Positions 41,815-51,126 of a stretch of DNA of 64,000 nucleotides are shown here, one piece after another. Below the pieces are notes generated by a model. That model did not search any database. It saw nothing but the letters and a program-made list of their open reading frames with translations, and had not been told where the DNA came from. The DNA comes from Halalkalibacter alkalisediminis. Lineage in GTDB: Bacteria > Bacillota > Bacilli > Bacillales > Bacillaceae_D. Each line of letters starts with the position of its first letter. Within the stretch, counting starts at the first letter, position 1. The stretch lies in assembly GCF_028610705.1 (NCBI RefSeq), contig NZ_JAQQWT010000016.1, forward strand, positions 1 through 64,000. Reading direction: 5' to 3'. Position numbers and translations under genes: made by a program.

Positions 41815-42555
41815 ATGAAATTAAATAGCTCTACCTCTCAACCCTTATATATTCAGTTAAAAGAAATTATTAAATCAGATATAAAGTCGGGTCAATACAC
41901 ATCAAATCAACAACTCCCAACAGAAACCGATCTTTGTGATCAATATTCTGTTAGCCGAATAACAGCTAGAAGGGCCATCACTGATTTAGTAGAAGAAGGT
42001 TTTCTAGAACGAAGACAAGGAAAAGGAACGTTTGTGAAAAGAAGATCTTATAAACGCGAGTTAATTTCTGTAAATGGGTTTTCGGAACATATGTTACAAG
42101 TAGGTAGAAAACCTCGCTCTCAAGTTTTGTCCTGCCTTATTATTTCTGCAAATGAAAAAACAGCTGATTCACTGTCTATATCAACGGGAGATCCGATTCT
42201 AGAATTGAAACGAATCAATTACATCGATTCCGAGCCATTCGGATTAGATACATCCTATTATTCTTTAACGCGGTTCCCTAGATTAGAACGATATATCACA
42301 CAGTCAGATTCTACTTATCAAACACTTTCCACACATTACAACATTGAAATTGCTCATAATTCAAGAATCTTAAATGTTGTGTTTGCAAATCATAATCAGG
42401 CCGAACTCCTCAATTGTGATTTAGGTACTCCCTTATTCTATACAGAAAAGATTGCCTACGATAAAGATATGATTCCTATACATTCATCTTCACTTTATAT
42501 CCAAGCAGACAAAGCCACATTTACGATCAACACTTCTAACCTTGGAAATAAATAA
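41815..42555 (+). CDS. frlR: FrlR-like GntR/UTRA transcriptional regulator
   Basis: A 246-residue regulator. Residues 1-70 form the GntR winged helix (QPLYIQLKEIIKSDIKSGQYTSNQQLPTE start, then SRITARRAITDLVEEGFLERRQGKGTFV) and 80-240 form the UTRA ligand domain, which binds a sugar phosphate. It is very like the second copy at 48741-49472 in the helix-turn-helix. A palindrome over its promoter suggests autorepression. Together with the frl genes it should relieve repression when a fructosamine-6-phosphate is present. The symbol refers to the family and the paralogues cannot be told apart by sequence. Confidence 0.85.
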   Translation: MKLNSSTSQPLYIQLKEIIKSDIKSGQYTSNQQLPTETDLCDQYSVSRITARRAITDLVEEGFLERRQGKGTFVKRRSYKRELISVNGFSEHMLQVGRKPRSQVLSCLIISANEKTADSLSISTGDPILELKRINYIDSEPFGLDTSYYSLTRFPRLERYITQSDSTYQTLSTHYNIEIAHNSRILNVVFANHNQAELLNCDLGTPLFYTEKIAYDKDMIPIHSSSLYIQADKATFTINTSNLGNK

Positions 42556-42578
42556 AGAAGTCATTGAGAATCATTTAT

Positions 42579-42618
42579 AGGCATGGATCCGTATCTTAGA
42601 CCGGATTCATGCCTTCTT
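42579..42618. terminator. Terminator-like hairpin between frlR and frlD
   Basis: AGGCATGGATCCG pairs with CGGATTCATGCCT with one mismatch around a 10-nt loop. The two genes converge here, and T-richness on both sides is weak, so it may serve both directions. Confidence 0.6.
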
Positions 42619-42751
42619 TATGATGAATAGAACTGCCATTTTTAATTTTTAAAACAACAATACCTCCTAAATAGACACATAACGGCTTTATCATGGTGAC
42701 AAGTCCGCTATTAATAGCGTCTACTTAAGAGGTAGAAGTTTGATAGATGTA

Positions 42752-43576
42752 CTATTCTTTTGTAAAAGGTAACCCGTAGCCAAACGCTCCAAATATCGTA
42801 CAAGTGTCAGCTGCTGCCTTCGCCGCTTCAGCTAACGACACTTCCATGTCCCCATGTTTGTGATGTTCTACTATGAATTTTGCTATAAAAGAATCTCCAG
42901 CACCCAATGTATCCACTACTTCGATAGGAACAATGGATTGACGATACCTTTTCCCTTTTTTGGAAAAAAGAGCCCCTTCACTTCCTCTAGTGACTCCGAC
43001 AATCTCTACCCCATAGTCGTGAACAGTATCTATTAAAGCTTCGCACTCTTGAGGTTTTAAATCATTTCCTGAAAAAAAGGCTTGCTTAATAAAGGGACAG
43101 ACAGTATCTAGATAGAGCTTCTCCCTTTGTGTGGAGAAGTCAAAAGAGACATCGATATAGTTACTGAGCTCTGGTAGCGTTTGTTCAAAATAACTATAGA
43201 CACTTGTATGCACGAGATCATGCAACTTGATATACTCATAATCCTCTTCTGTTAAGCGTATGGTTAGATATTTTTGGATACCGCCTTTATTTCCTTTAAG
43301 AAATATACGATCTCCTTCTTCATCTAATGTAACAACAGCCATTCCGTTTTCTCCAAAAGCCTGTCTTAACTTAGATATGTCGATTTCTTCCTTCTCCAAT
43401 GATTCCAACACATGACTTGCTGGTAAATCATTTCCTATGATACCCATGTACGAACTTATTTCTGCTCCATATCTTTTACTTAACACTGCGACATTTAATG
43501 CATTTCCACCTGGGTAAATCATGTCCTTGTCTTTATAGTAGTCTACTACATTATCACCAATAGCTAATAGTTTCAT
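42752..43576 (-). CDS. frlD: Fructosamine (fructoselysine) 6-kinase, PfkB family
   Basis: A 274-residue ATP-dependent sugar kinase of the ribokinase/PfkB fold. It phosphorylates Amadori products at C6. Features are the start LLAIGDNVVDYY, the substrate GGNALNVAV block near residue 22, and the anion hole DTLGAGDSFIAKF near 230 with the catalytic Asp. It ends the frlB-O-N-M-D operon, 26 nt after frlM. The gene order and sequence match the Bacillus frl operon, so the name is well supported. The true substrate may be another fructosamine. Confidence 0.88.
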   Translation of the reverse strand: MKLLAIGDNVVDYYKDKDMIYPGGNALNVAVLSKRYGAEISSYMGIIGNDLPASHVLESLEKEEIDISKLRQAFGENGMAVVTLDEEGDRIFLKGNKGGIQKYLTIRLTEEDYEYIKLHDLVHTSVYSYFEQTLPELSNYIDVSFDFSTQREKLYLDTVCPFIKQAFFSGNDLKPQECEALIDTVHDYGVEIVGVTRGSEGALFSKKGKRYRQSIVPIEVVDTLGAGDSFIAKFIVEHHKHGDMEVSLAEAAKAAADTCTIFGAFGYGLPFTKE

Positions 43577-43602
43577 CTGTATCTACACCCTTCAAGAAGT
43601 TC

Positions 43603-44496
43603 TTATCCTTTAACACTTCCACTAGTTAACCCTCTAACAAAGTACTTCTGCATACACAAAAACAAAATGATAATTGGAGCCGCTGAGATCGTTAATCCAG
43701 CTAGTAACACGCCCCAGTTTGTTTCTAGTGCATCTCTAAATTGCATTAGCCCCGCAGGGATGGTTTTAAGACTTTCACTATCAATGAAAATAATGGCAAA
43801 CATAAACTCATTCCATGAGAAGTAAGCTGTTAAAATCATCGCAGTTACTAATATAGGTACACTTAACGGAAGAAAAATTCTGAAAAATACACCTACATGA
43901 GTACAACCATCTAATACGGCTGATTCTTCTAATTCTTTAGGAATTGACAGAAAATAGGCACGTATTAATAAAATGGTAAATGGAATACGATAGGCAACGT
44001 ATGGTAATATCAACGCTAAGTGAGTATTGTGAATCCCAAATGATTGAATCAAGTTATAAAGAGGAACCAAACTCACTTGAGGCGATAGCATCAAACCACC
44101 TAAACAAAAAATTAGCAAGAAAGTCTTCCCTTTAAATTGGAAACGAGATAAGCCGTATGCTCCTAAAGCACTTAGAAAAACGGTTAAAATACATGTGACA
44201 ACTGTAACCATGACGCTATTTAAAAAGTAACTGGAAATCCCTCTGTTCCATGCTGTTACATAATTTTCAAATAACCAATTTGTCGGAAGAGCCCAACTAT
44301 TCCCATAAATTTCACTTGTTTCTTTTAATGAATTAGTAATCATCCAGAATAATGGATAAGCAATGATAATAAAATAGACAATTAAAACTAAATAGACAGA
44401 GGTGACTCCTATAATCTTCCTTGGATGAAGCCTTTTTCTTTTAGGAGGAGCTATATTTGGCTGTTTTTCTACATTAACATTAACATTTGCACCCAA
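43603..44496 (-). CDS. frlM: Fructosamine ABC permease, MalG type
   Basis: A 297-residue permease with six helices and the EAA loop EESAVLDGCTHVGVFFRIFLPLSVP near residue 193. The start is TTG 44496, 8 nt after AGGAGG; the upstream gene ends 2 nt before it. With FrlN it forms the channel of the FrlO-fed importer. No ATPase gene is in the operon, so the broken gene at 40618 or a shared MsmX is expected to supply it. Confidence 0.88.
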   Translation of the reverse strand: MGANVNVNVEKQPNIAPPKRKRLHPRKIIGVTSVYLVLIVYFIIIAYPLFWMITNSLKETSEIYGNSWALPTNWLFENYVTAWNRGISSYFLNSVMVTVVTCILTVFLSALGAYGLSRFQFKGKTFLLIFCLGGLMLSPQVSLVPLYNLIQSFGIHNTHLALILPYVAYRIPFTILLIRAYFLSIPKELEESAVLDGCTHVGVFFRIFLPLSVPILVTAMILTAYFSWNEFMFAIIFIDSESLKTIPAGLMQFRDALETNWGVLLAGLTISAAPIIILFLCMQKYFVRGLTSGSVKG

Positions 44497-44498
44497 AG

Positions 44499-45380
44499 CT
44501 ATTCCTCCTTCCCTGTCTTAAACAATTTTATTTGAACTAATGAGATTAGCATTGTAATGACTAATACAACAGTAGCAATTGCTGCAGCATAGCCCATCGC
44601 ATCACGAGAAAATGCATTGTGATATAAGTAAGTTCCTAGGACTTGAGAGGAATTACCAGGCCCCCCTCCAGTTAAAATATATGGTTCATTAAATACGGTA
44701 AAAGCTTGTGTGACTGTTACTAAAGTTACGACGAAAGTCATTTCTTTTACTTGTGGAACTGTAACGGAGAAAAATTGTTGAATCTTTGAAGCACCATCTA
44801 TGTCAGCTGCTTCATATAATTCAGTAGGTATTTTTTGCATGGCGACAATGTACAACATCATAATATACCCAATACTTTGCCATTGTGAGACAGCAATGAC
44901 CGCATAAATGGCCGTTCCTGTTTCACCTAACCAAGCTCTAGTATAGTTTTCCAATCCGATTTCTATTAGAAACTTATTTAACAATCCTACCTGTGGGTTA
45001 TAAAAGAAATCGAATAATAAAGCAATGACCGTGATAGAAATAATAACCGGTAAGAAGAACATCGTTCGAAAGAGTGGAGAGATACGTCTGACTAGCTTAT
45101 CCTCTAACATAGCAGCTACGATTAAACCACCACCTACCTGAAAAATAACAGAGATAACTGCATAAAGTAAGTTATTCTTTAGCGCTGTATAGAACACAGC
45201 ATCTTGGAATAGAGTGGTAAAGTTCTTAAATCCTACAAAGGTTTTTTCAGGGGAAAAGACACTCCACTCAAACAAACTATATTCAATATTTCGAATAATG
45301 GGAATATAAACAAAAACAAGTAACATCACAATACATGGTCCCAAATACAAATATGGGGTCAGTTTTTTATGATTGAGCAT
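44499..45380 (-). CDS. frlN: Fructosamine ABC permease, MalF type
   Basis: A 293-residue permease with six helices and the EAA loop YEAADIDGASKIQQFFSVTVPQVK near residue 195. The ATG at 45380 is chosen over an in-frame start at 45422 because GGGGGGAG lies in front of it and the longer version would overlap a hairpin. It is co-operonic with frlM downstream and frlO upstream. Confidence 0.88.
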   Translation of the reverse strand: MLNHKKLTPYLYLGPCIVMLLVFVYIPIIRNIEYSLFEWSVFSPEKTFVGFKNFTTLFQDAVFYTALKNNLLYAVISVIFQVGGGLIVAAMLEDKLVRRISPLFRTMFFLPVIISITVIALLFDFFYNPQVGLLNKFLIEIGLENYTRAWLGETGTAIYAVIAVSQWQSIGYIMMLYIVAMQKIPTELYEAADIDGASKIQQFFSVTVPQVKEMTFVVTLVTVTQAFTVFNEPYILTGGGPGNSSQVLGTYLYHNAFSRDAMGYAAAIATVVLVITMLISLVQIKLFKTGKEE

Positions 45381-45401
45381 AAGCTCCCCCCTTTTTTTTA
45401 T

Positions 45402-45423
45402 GGTGGAGTCGTATGACTCCACC
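45402..45423 (-). repeat. Intercistronic hairpin between frlO and frlN
   Basis: GGTGGAGTC pairs with GACTCCACC around GTAT, 20 nt after the frlO stop. The minus strand then has an A-run and the frlN ribosome binding site, so it is a stabilising or pausing hairpin and not a terminator. Confidence 0.65.
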
Positions 45424-45444
45424 CATATACGGTATATTGCTAGA

Positions 45445-46752
45445 TTATTTAATCGACTTCGCTACTTGTTGTACGTCATTAATAATATCTTCTGGTGTTT
45501 TATCACCAGTAAGCATTAATTGTGCACCACTTAAATACGCATCGACAACTGAAATATTTATGTCCGTGTCAAGCCACAGCGCAATTCCTTCTGCATTAAG
45601 AATTACATCAACAGCTTCACGCTGTAATTCACTTGAATTACTTTCATTAACAGTTCCTTTTATTGCACTAAAGAGACCTACATCGGTTAATAATTTCTCA
45701 CCCATCTCTTTCGATGTTAAAAACTTTAAAAACGCGACTGCTTCTTCTGGGTGTTCCGTCGTTGAAGAAACCATAAACCCTTCCGGCCCACCTGAAATAT
45801 AGCCTTCTTTCCCCTTCTCATTATCAAGAGTTGGGAAATCAAAGAAACCTATCTCGAACCCTGCTCCAGGTTCTACTAGTCTTGTTTCTCCCATTTCTAA
45901 ATATGCCATTGCAGCTTGACCATTCATAAACATTTCTCTAGCAAACTGGTGTTCAAGCGAGTTAGGACTTTCATTAAAATATGGAGACAATTGGTTTAAC
46001 TTTTCCATTGCTTCTACATAGCCTGGGTCCGTAAATTCACCTGTAGACTGGTCATAATCTGTCATTCTTTGATCGTGATCTATTAACTTTTGGTTTAATG
46101 TCCCAATATAGTGAGAAACAGCCCACGGAGCTTTATTTCCAAATGCAATTGGCGTATAATCCGTTGTCGTTATTTTATCAAGGACAACGATGAACTCGTC
46201 CCAAGTATTAGGAACTTCAAGACCTAATTCAGCAAATATATCTTTGTTATAGAAGAACGCTTTTCCTCCCATTGCCCATGGAGCGCCGTATTGTTTTCCA
46301 TTTAAACTAAACGGTTCCATCTGTGTTTCAACAAAGGAGTCCTTCCAATTTGTATCTTCCTCTAAATATGGAGTTAAATCAAGAGCTTTTTCTGCTCTTA
46401 CAAAATTGTGGCCAAACTCGCCACTCCAAGAAAAATATACATCTGGGATATTTGTTGATGTCCCTAGTAAAACTCTCACTTTATCTTTGTAAGAATCATT
46501 TAATACAGCTTCTGTTTCAATTTTAATATGAGGGTTTTCCTTTTCAAATTCCTCTACTACATCTTTAAAATATTGATTATGAGGATCATTTGGCCAACGA
46601 TGAAAGAAATTCAATGTAACCGTGTCTTTTGTCTCAGTGGCTGTTCCGGTATCTGGAGCAGGTGAAGAATTAGAATTACTCGCTGAATCTGAACATGCTG
46701 CTAATAGTAGAACACTAAATATCATCAAAAAAATAAATGTAAGCCTTTTCAT
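45445..46752 (-). CDS. frlO: Fructosamine-binding lipoprotein
   Basis: A 435-residue extracellular lipoprotein with lipobox LLLAAC near residue 20. The SBP_bac_1 fold starts with LNFFHRWPNDPHNQYF near residue 48, then VYFSWSGEFGHNFV near 105 and FARE MFMNGQAAMAYLE near 265. It is the receptor of the FrlNM importer. A close paralogue lies at 49558-50832. A perfect 12-bp stem separates it from frlB, and a second hairpin from frlN, as is common around binding-protein genes. Confidence 0.88.
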   Translation of the reverse strand: MKRLTFIFLMIFSVLLLAACSDSASNSNSSPAPDTGTATETKDTVTLNFFHRWPNDPHNQYFKDVVEEFEKENPHIKIETEAVLNDSYKDKVRVLLGTSTNIPDVYFSWSGEFGHNFVRAEKALDLTPYLEEDTNWKDSFVETQMEPFSLNGKQYGAPWAMGGKAFFYNKDIFAELGLEVPNTWDEFIVVLDKITTTDYTPIAFGNKAPWAVSHYIGTLNQKLIDHDQRMTDYDQSTGEFTDPGYVEAMEKLNQLSPYFNESPNSLEHQFAREMFMNGQAAMAYLEMGETRLVEPGAGFEIGFFDFPTLDNEKGKEGYISGGPEGFMVSSTTEHPEEAVAFLKFLTSKEMGEKLLTDVGLFSAIKGTVNESNSSELQREAVDVILNAEGIALWLDTDINISVVDAYLSGAQLMLTGDKTPEDIINDVQQVAKSIK

Positions 46753-46791
46753 TTTTATATCCCCCTTAAAATGAACGCCGTATTATGAAGA

Positions 46792-46830
46792 TTCTGAATG
46801 CAAAGATGACATTCACCCTTGCATTCAGAA
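46792..46830 (-). repeat. Intercistronic hairpin between frlB and frlO
   Basis: TTCTGAATGCAA (46792-46803) pairs perfectly with TTGCATTCAGAA (46819-46830), 10 nt after the frlB stop. No T-tract follows, so it probably shapes mRNA stability. Confidence 0.7.
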
Positions 46831-46840
46831 CAAATTAAAC

Positions 46841-47845
46841 TTAGTTAATTGGTAAGTGATAGTCTACTTTCCACATATATCTTCTTGTTGACAGTGGATG
46901 CTGTCGAGCATCCGCTAAAGCATTCGCATAGACCCGTAATACGTAATTTAATACAAGTGGTGCTATATAGCCTTCCATCTCTTCGTCAATTCCACTTAAG
47001 TCATACTCTTTAGCATCTAGTACAATTAATCGTTTACCATATCTTTTTGCGAATTCTAACGCACGTTCTTCTAAAGGACGAGTTTCATCAAGACCTAAAA
47101 GGTGAATAAAAGGTACCTTTTCATCCAAAATTTCAAATGGTCCGTGGAAATATTCACCCGCGTGAATCGCATGAGAATGAATCCATTGCATTTCCATTAA
47201 GATACAAATTGCAAATGAGTAGGCAACTCCATAGTTAGCACCACTACCGATGGTATAAATAACTTTTTCATCCTTATAGTCTTCTCCAAATTGCAGCGCA
47301 TTTTCTTTAACAGCTACTTTTACTTTGTCGTAGACAGTTTGAAGGTTAGATAAACTTGTTACCATTTTCTCAAATTTCTCATTACCTTCAACAACATTTA
47401 ATAGTCCCATTGTAAGTTGATACATAATACTATAGTTAGTATCAAACGCATTCGCTTGATCACCAAATTCAAACTTTACAACACAATCAACATTTTTAGC
47501 TAAATGCGAGCCTTCTTCATTCGTTAACCCTACTGTTAGCGCACCCTTTTCATTAGCAAATTGTGCTGCAAAAACGGTCTCAGGAGTGACACCCTCTAAC
47601 GAACATAATATAACAAGTGAGTTCTTCCCTAATGTGTTAGGGTTTCTATGGATAAATTCATTGGAACTATATAAGTCTGAAACCATTTTTTTCGCTTCAC
47701 GATCAAGAAGATATTTACTAGGATACATAAGTGCAGATGAACCACCACAAGCAACAAAAAATACATTTTCAATCGTACGCTCTTTAACAATATCTAAAAC
47801 CTCTTGTACTTGACTTAATACTTTTACTTGTTCATTTGTGGGCAT
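46841..47845 (-). CDS. frlB: Fructosamine-6-phosphate deglycase
   Basis: A 334-residue SIS-domain enzyme that splits fructosamine 6-phosphate into glucose 6-phosphate and the free amine. Two SIS domains are visible: FVACGGSSALMYPSKYLLD near residue 27 and IYTIGSGANYGVAYSFAICILMEMQWIHSHAIHAGEYFHGPFE near 210, including the catalytic Glu in that last stretch. It closely follows Bacillus FrlB in length and motif order. The ATG has AGGAGG 8 nt upstream. It is first in the frlBONMD operon and is preceded by the FrlR-like operators. Confidence 0.92.
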   Translation of the reverse strand: MPTNEQVKVLSQVQEVLDIVKERTIENVFFVACGGSSALMYPSKYLLDREAKKMVSDLYSSNEFIHRNPNTLGKNSLVILCSLEGVTPETVFAAQFANEKGALTVGLTNEEGSHLAKNVDCVVKFEFGDQANAFDTNYSIMYQLTMGLLNVVEGNEKFEKMVTSLSNLQTVYDKVKVAVKENALQFGEDYKDEKVIYTIGSGANYGVAYSFAICILMEMQWIHSHAIHAGEYFHGPFEILDEKVPFIHLLGLDETRPLEERALEFAKRYGKRLIVLDAKEYDLSGIDEEMEGYIAPLVLNYVLRVYANALADARQHPLSTRRYMWKVDYHLPIN

Positions 47846-47938
47846 TTAAATGTCCTCCTAATTTTTTATATTGTTTAGTTGGTTAACTTTTAAACTGCTA
47901 TCCTCCTTATTGATTTATCGCTATAACGTTTCGGTTTA

Positions 47939-47963
47939 TGTTATAACGTTATATAACATTATA
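47939..47963 (-). promoter_or_regulatory. FrlR-like operator and -10 element before frlB
   Basis: The 12-bp palindrome TATAACGTTATA (47942-47953) shares its core with the operator before the first FrlR gene. TATAAT at 47958-47963 on the minus strand is the likely -10 box, so a bound repressor would cover the transcription start. A second half-like copy, CTATAACGTTTCGG, is just upstream near 47921. Confidence 0.65.
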
Positions 47964-48313
47964 ATAAATTAGAGTGTAACTCCTGTCAATTTATATTTAT
48001 CAGAAAATTTAAAAACCTTTCGACAGAAAAAGTTGAAAATCGTCGAATGTTAAGACCTCTGTTTCAATCTAATAATACGTTCATATTTATTGGTATCAAT
48101 AACCAGCTTTGTTGATTTAAAACTCTCAATTTCCTTTCATTACTCAGCCTTGAATAACTACTGAACGAAAATTATGTTTATTTTTCTTAAACGTTGAAAG
48201 AGGTAAATATTTTCTTAGCCCTCCATCAATCAGTTCAGCATTCTATTAGCCTTTGTTTGGAGCATACCTATCATGAGTTAGAGATAACTAGATCATAAAA
48301 TTTTCTTATCTAA

Positions 48314-48341
48314 CAAAAAAGACATTCCTTATTGGAATGCT
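48314..48341 (-). terminator. Terminator on the minus strand
   Basis: On the minus strand GCATTCC pairs with GGAATGT around AATAA and is followed by CTTTTTTG. It follows the relic at 48342-48500, as if it was that gene's terminator. Confidence 0.6.
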
Positions 48342-48500
48342 TTACAATACAACTTCTTGAACTTCTAGAGCATGCACAAAAAATTGAGTTTTGGATTGTC
48401 TTCAATTTTAAGCAATTTGATATCATAATATAAACCCGTTGTTTCATCTAAGTATGTGAAATTGAAAACGCTAAACAAGTTTTAAGTTATAACAGCGTTT
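48342..48500 (-). pseudogene. Relic of an unidentified gene in the frlB-frlR2 gap
   Basis: On the minus strand SVFNFTYLDETTGLYYDIK, LLKIEDNPKLNFL, then (after one frameshift) HALEVQEVVL reads up to TAA 48342-48344, followed by the terminator. It lacks a start. Another short protein-like stretch, ELIDGGLRKYLPL, lies at 48150-48235. Apart from these and the promoter elements, 47846-48740 contains no gene I can support. Confidence 0.45.
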
Positions 48501-48740
48501 TAATGGATTCAATTAATAATCGAATCGTGATTTTAAACCCTATTTCATAGCTCCTTGGCGACTGAATTGGTAATAAACTTGAACATGACATATTAAGTTG
48601 TTATATTTTAAGTTATTCCGACATACACAACAATAAGATGTTATAATGGAGTTCCATTTAATAGTAAAAAAAGGATGCTAATACACTAGTAGGTAATTAT
48701 TTAAAAACATTACATCACAATATAGCCAGAGGTGGGTCTA

Positions 48741-49472
48741 ATGAAACTTAACCATTCAAGCTCAATACCTTTATATGCCCAATTAAAGGATATTATTAAA
48801 GCAGAAATAAGCAACGGTCATTATAAACATAACCAACAGCTACCAACCGAAGTTGAGCTCTGCGATATTTACGGGGTTAGTCGAATAACAGCTAGAAGAG
48901 CAATATCAGATTTAGTAGAAGAAGGTTACTTAACACGACAGCAAGGAAAAGGAACATTTGTGAAAGAAAAAATATTAAAAAGAGAGCTTATCTCTGTAAA
49001 TGGTTTTTCTGAGCACATCATTCAATCTGGTGAAAAGCCTAACTCGCAAATTTTATCTTGTGATGTCGTAGAAGCTACCTCACAACTAACCGATCTGCTA
49101 CATGTTAACGGAGACTCTCCCTTGCTTCAACTGAAACGTATCCTTTATATAGATGATGAGCCATTCGTTTTAGAAATTGCTCATTATCCTCTTGAGAGAT
49201 TTCACAACTTGCAGGAATATATTACTCAATCTACATCAACCTATGAAATTCTCTCAAAAAAGTACAATGTTACGTTCTCTAGTAACACAAAAACGATAAA
49301 TGTTATTCTGGCCGATTCTGACCAATCTAAATATTTAAAGTGCGATTTAGGCCAACCTTTATACTTTATTGAAAAGATAGCTTATGATATTAATCATGTT
49401 CCCGTTCATACTTCTTCTCTGTTTCTTCGAGCAGATCGTGCTAAATTTACAGTAAACTCCACAAACAAATAA
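48741..49472 (+). CDS. frlR: Second FrlR-like GntR/UTRA regulator
   Basis: A 243-residue GntR/UTRA regulator, paralogue of the protein at 41815-42555. The DNA-binding helix-turn-helix (VSRITARRAISDLVEEGYLTRQQGKGTFVKE) is almost identical, so both should recognise the same operator, while the UTRA effector domains have diverged. The ATG at 48741 follows AGAGGTGG; an upstream in-frame GTG at 48732 is unlikely. It faces away from the relic region and precedes the second binding-protein gene, which is convergent. Two regulators of the same site suggest two inducers. Confidence 0.85.
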   Translation: MKLNHSSSIPLYAQLKDIIKAEISNGHYKHNQQLPTEVELCDIYGVSRITARRAISDLVEEGYLTRQQGKGTFVKEKILKRELISVNGFSEHIIQSGEKPNSQILSCDVVEATSQLTDLLHVNGDSPLLQLKRILYIDDEPFVLEIAHYPLERFHNLQEYITQSTSTYEILSKKYNVTFSSNTKTINVILADSDQSKYLKCDLGQPLYFIEKIAYDINHVPVHTSSLFLRADRAKFTVNSTNK

Positions 49473-49517
49473 TAAGAAGGATCAGGCCTTATTTAGACCT
49501 GATCCTTCTTATTATTC
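49471..49517. terminator. Bidirectional terminator between frlR2 and the binding-protein gene
   Basis: AATAAGAAGGATCAGG pairs perfectly with CCTGATCCTTCTTATT around a 10-nt centre. It serves both convergent genes. Confidence 0.85.
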
Positions 49518-49557
49518 TTCGCTTAAACATGATCGTTTCTCTTCTTATTTTGAATAT

Positions 49558-50832
49558 TCACCTTATTGCCTTAGCAGCTTTTTGTACATCATTAATCACT
49601 TCTTGAGGTGTTTTATCACCAGTTAATAACAATTCAGTCCCAGTCAAATAAGCATCTACAACAGAAATATTCATATCTGTGTCAAGCCATAATGCGAACC
49701 CTTCTGCATTTAGGAGCATGTTTACAGCCTCTAATTGTAACGTTGTTGAATTTTCTTCAGTAATTGCCCCTTTTGTCGCACTATAAAACCCAACATCTGA
49801 GAGTAATTTCCCTCCCATTTTTGCTGATGTTAAGAACTTTAGAAACTCTATTGCTTCCTCTGGATGTTTCGTTGAGGCAGCAATGACAAATCCTTCTGGC
49901 CCACCTGAAATATAACCATTTCTCCCTTTCTCATCATCCAGTACCGGAAAGTCAAATAACCCTAGTTCGAACTCCGTCAAAGGTTCAACAAAACTTAATT
50001 CACTTAATTCTAAATAGGCCATGGCAGCCTGACCATTACTAAACATTTGCCTAGCAAATTGATGATCCAGCGAATTAGGACTATCTTTGAAGTATTTTGA
50101 CAACACCTGAAGCTTCTCCAAACTCTTTATATATCCTTGATCTGTAAATTCACCCGTTTCCTGATTATAATCAGTCATTCTAGTATCATGATCAACTAGT
50201 TTCTGATTCAATGTGCCAATATAATGAGAAACAGCCCATGGTGCTCTATTCCCAAATGCAATCGGTGTATCCTTCTTTGTATAAAGCTTATCAAGCACAA
50301 CTATCAATTCTTCCCAAGTTTTAGGTGGTTCAAGATTTAATTCTGCAAACATATCTTTATTATAAAAAAAAGCTTTTCCTCCCATTTTCCAAGGTACTCC
50401 GTATTGTTTTCCACCGAAGCTAAACGGTTCCATTTGCGTCTCAACAAATGAGTCGGTCCAATGTGGATCCTGTTCTAGATAGGAAGTTAAATCAAGAGCT
50501 TTATCGGCTCTAACGAAATTATAGACAAATTCACCACTCCATGAAAAAAATACATCAGGCGTATTAGAAGTCGTACCAAGAAGAACTCTCACTTTATCTT
50601 TATAAGCATCGTTTGCCACGGCTTCCATCTTAATCTTGATATGTGGATGTTCTTTTTCAAATGCAGCTACTACCTCTTTAAAATATTGATTATGAGGATC
50701 ATTGGGCCATCTATGAAAGAAATTTAACGTAACCGTTCCTTCTTCTGAACTTGTAGTCTTAGTTGAGCATCCAAATAATGCTGAAATAATAATTACACTA
50801 CAAAAAAAGACTAGTATTTTTTTCAACTTCAT
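49558..50832 (-). CDS. FrlO-like sugar-binding lipoprotein, second copy
   Basis: A 424-residue lipoprotein with lipobox ALFGC near residue 21, clearly a paralogue of the FrlO at 45445 (shared FFHRWPNDPHNQYFKEV near residue 38, VFFSWSGEFVYNFVRADKALDL near 95, and ISVVDAYLTGTELLLTGDKTPQ at the end). No permease accompanies it, so it probably feeds FrlNM with a different fructosamine, or is on its way to divergence. It appears monocistronic, with an upstream stem-loop. Confidence 0.88.
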   Translation of the reverse strand: MKLKKILVFFCSVIIISALFGCSTKTTSSEEGTVTLNFFHRWPNDPHNQYFKEVVAAFEKEHPHIKIKMEAVANDAYKDKVRVLLGTTSNTPDVFFSWSGEFVYNFVRADKALDLTSYLEQDPHWTDSFVETQMEPFSFGGKQYGVPWKMGGKAFFYNKDMFAELNLEPPKTWEELIVVLDKLYTKKDTPIAFGNRAPWAVSHYIGTLNQKLVDHDTRMTDYNQETGEFTDQGYIKSLEKLQVLSKYFKDSPNSLDHQFARQMFSNGQAAMAYLELSELSFVEPLTEFELGLFDFPVLDDEKGRNGYISGGPEGFVIAASTKHPEEAIEFLKFLTSAKMGGKLLSDVGFYSATKGAITEENSTTLQLEAVNMLLNAEGFALWLDTDMNISVVDAYLTGTELLLTGDKTPQEVINDVQKAAKAIR

Positions 50833-50850
50833 TAAGCTATCCCCTTTTTT

Positions 50851-50895
50851 CTAAATACCTACTATATTTAAACCAAAGCAAGTATAGTAGTTTAG
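50851..50895 (-). repeat. Stem-loop in the leader of the second binding-protein gene
   Basis: CTAAA-tac-CTACTATA pairs with TATAGTAG-TTTAG with a 3-nt bulge, around a 16-nt loop. It sits 19 nt before the start codon, so it could control translation or be an operator. Confidence 0.55.
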
Positions 50896-51060
50896 TTGAG
50901 CTGTTTCAATATTGTGTTAGGGTAGTAATAGTAGATTTCCTAAATTTATTTTATTTCGCATTTACCTTTTTGTCTACAAATCCCTAGTATATTAAATTGT
51001 TCACTAAAAAGAAATATCAACCTAGAGTTGTTTACTAACCCAACATAAATAATAGATCCC

Positions 51061-51108
51061 AAAAAAGAGCTACCAGACTTCCGCATCAGCAGCAAATCTG
51101 TAGCTCTT
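51061..51108 (-). terminator. Terminator of the succinate-semialdehyde-type dehydrogenase operon
   Basis: AGAGCTAC pairs with GTAGCTCT around a 26-nt loop. On the minus strand TTTTTTGGG follows, giving a normal U-tract. Confidence 0.75.
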
Positions 51109-51126
51109 CTAAGCAAGGACTAGACC

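Noticed and set aside
48150..48235. Patatin-like phospholipase fragment (ELIDGGLRKYLPL)
   Set aside because: Only about 30 codons with upstream stops; the resemblance to the patatin DGG motif is too short to support a call.
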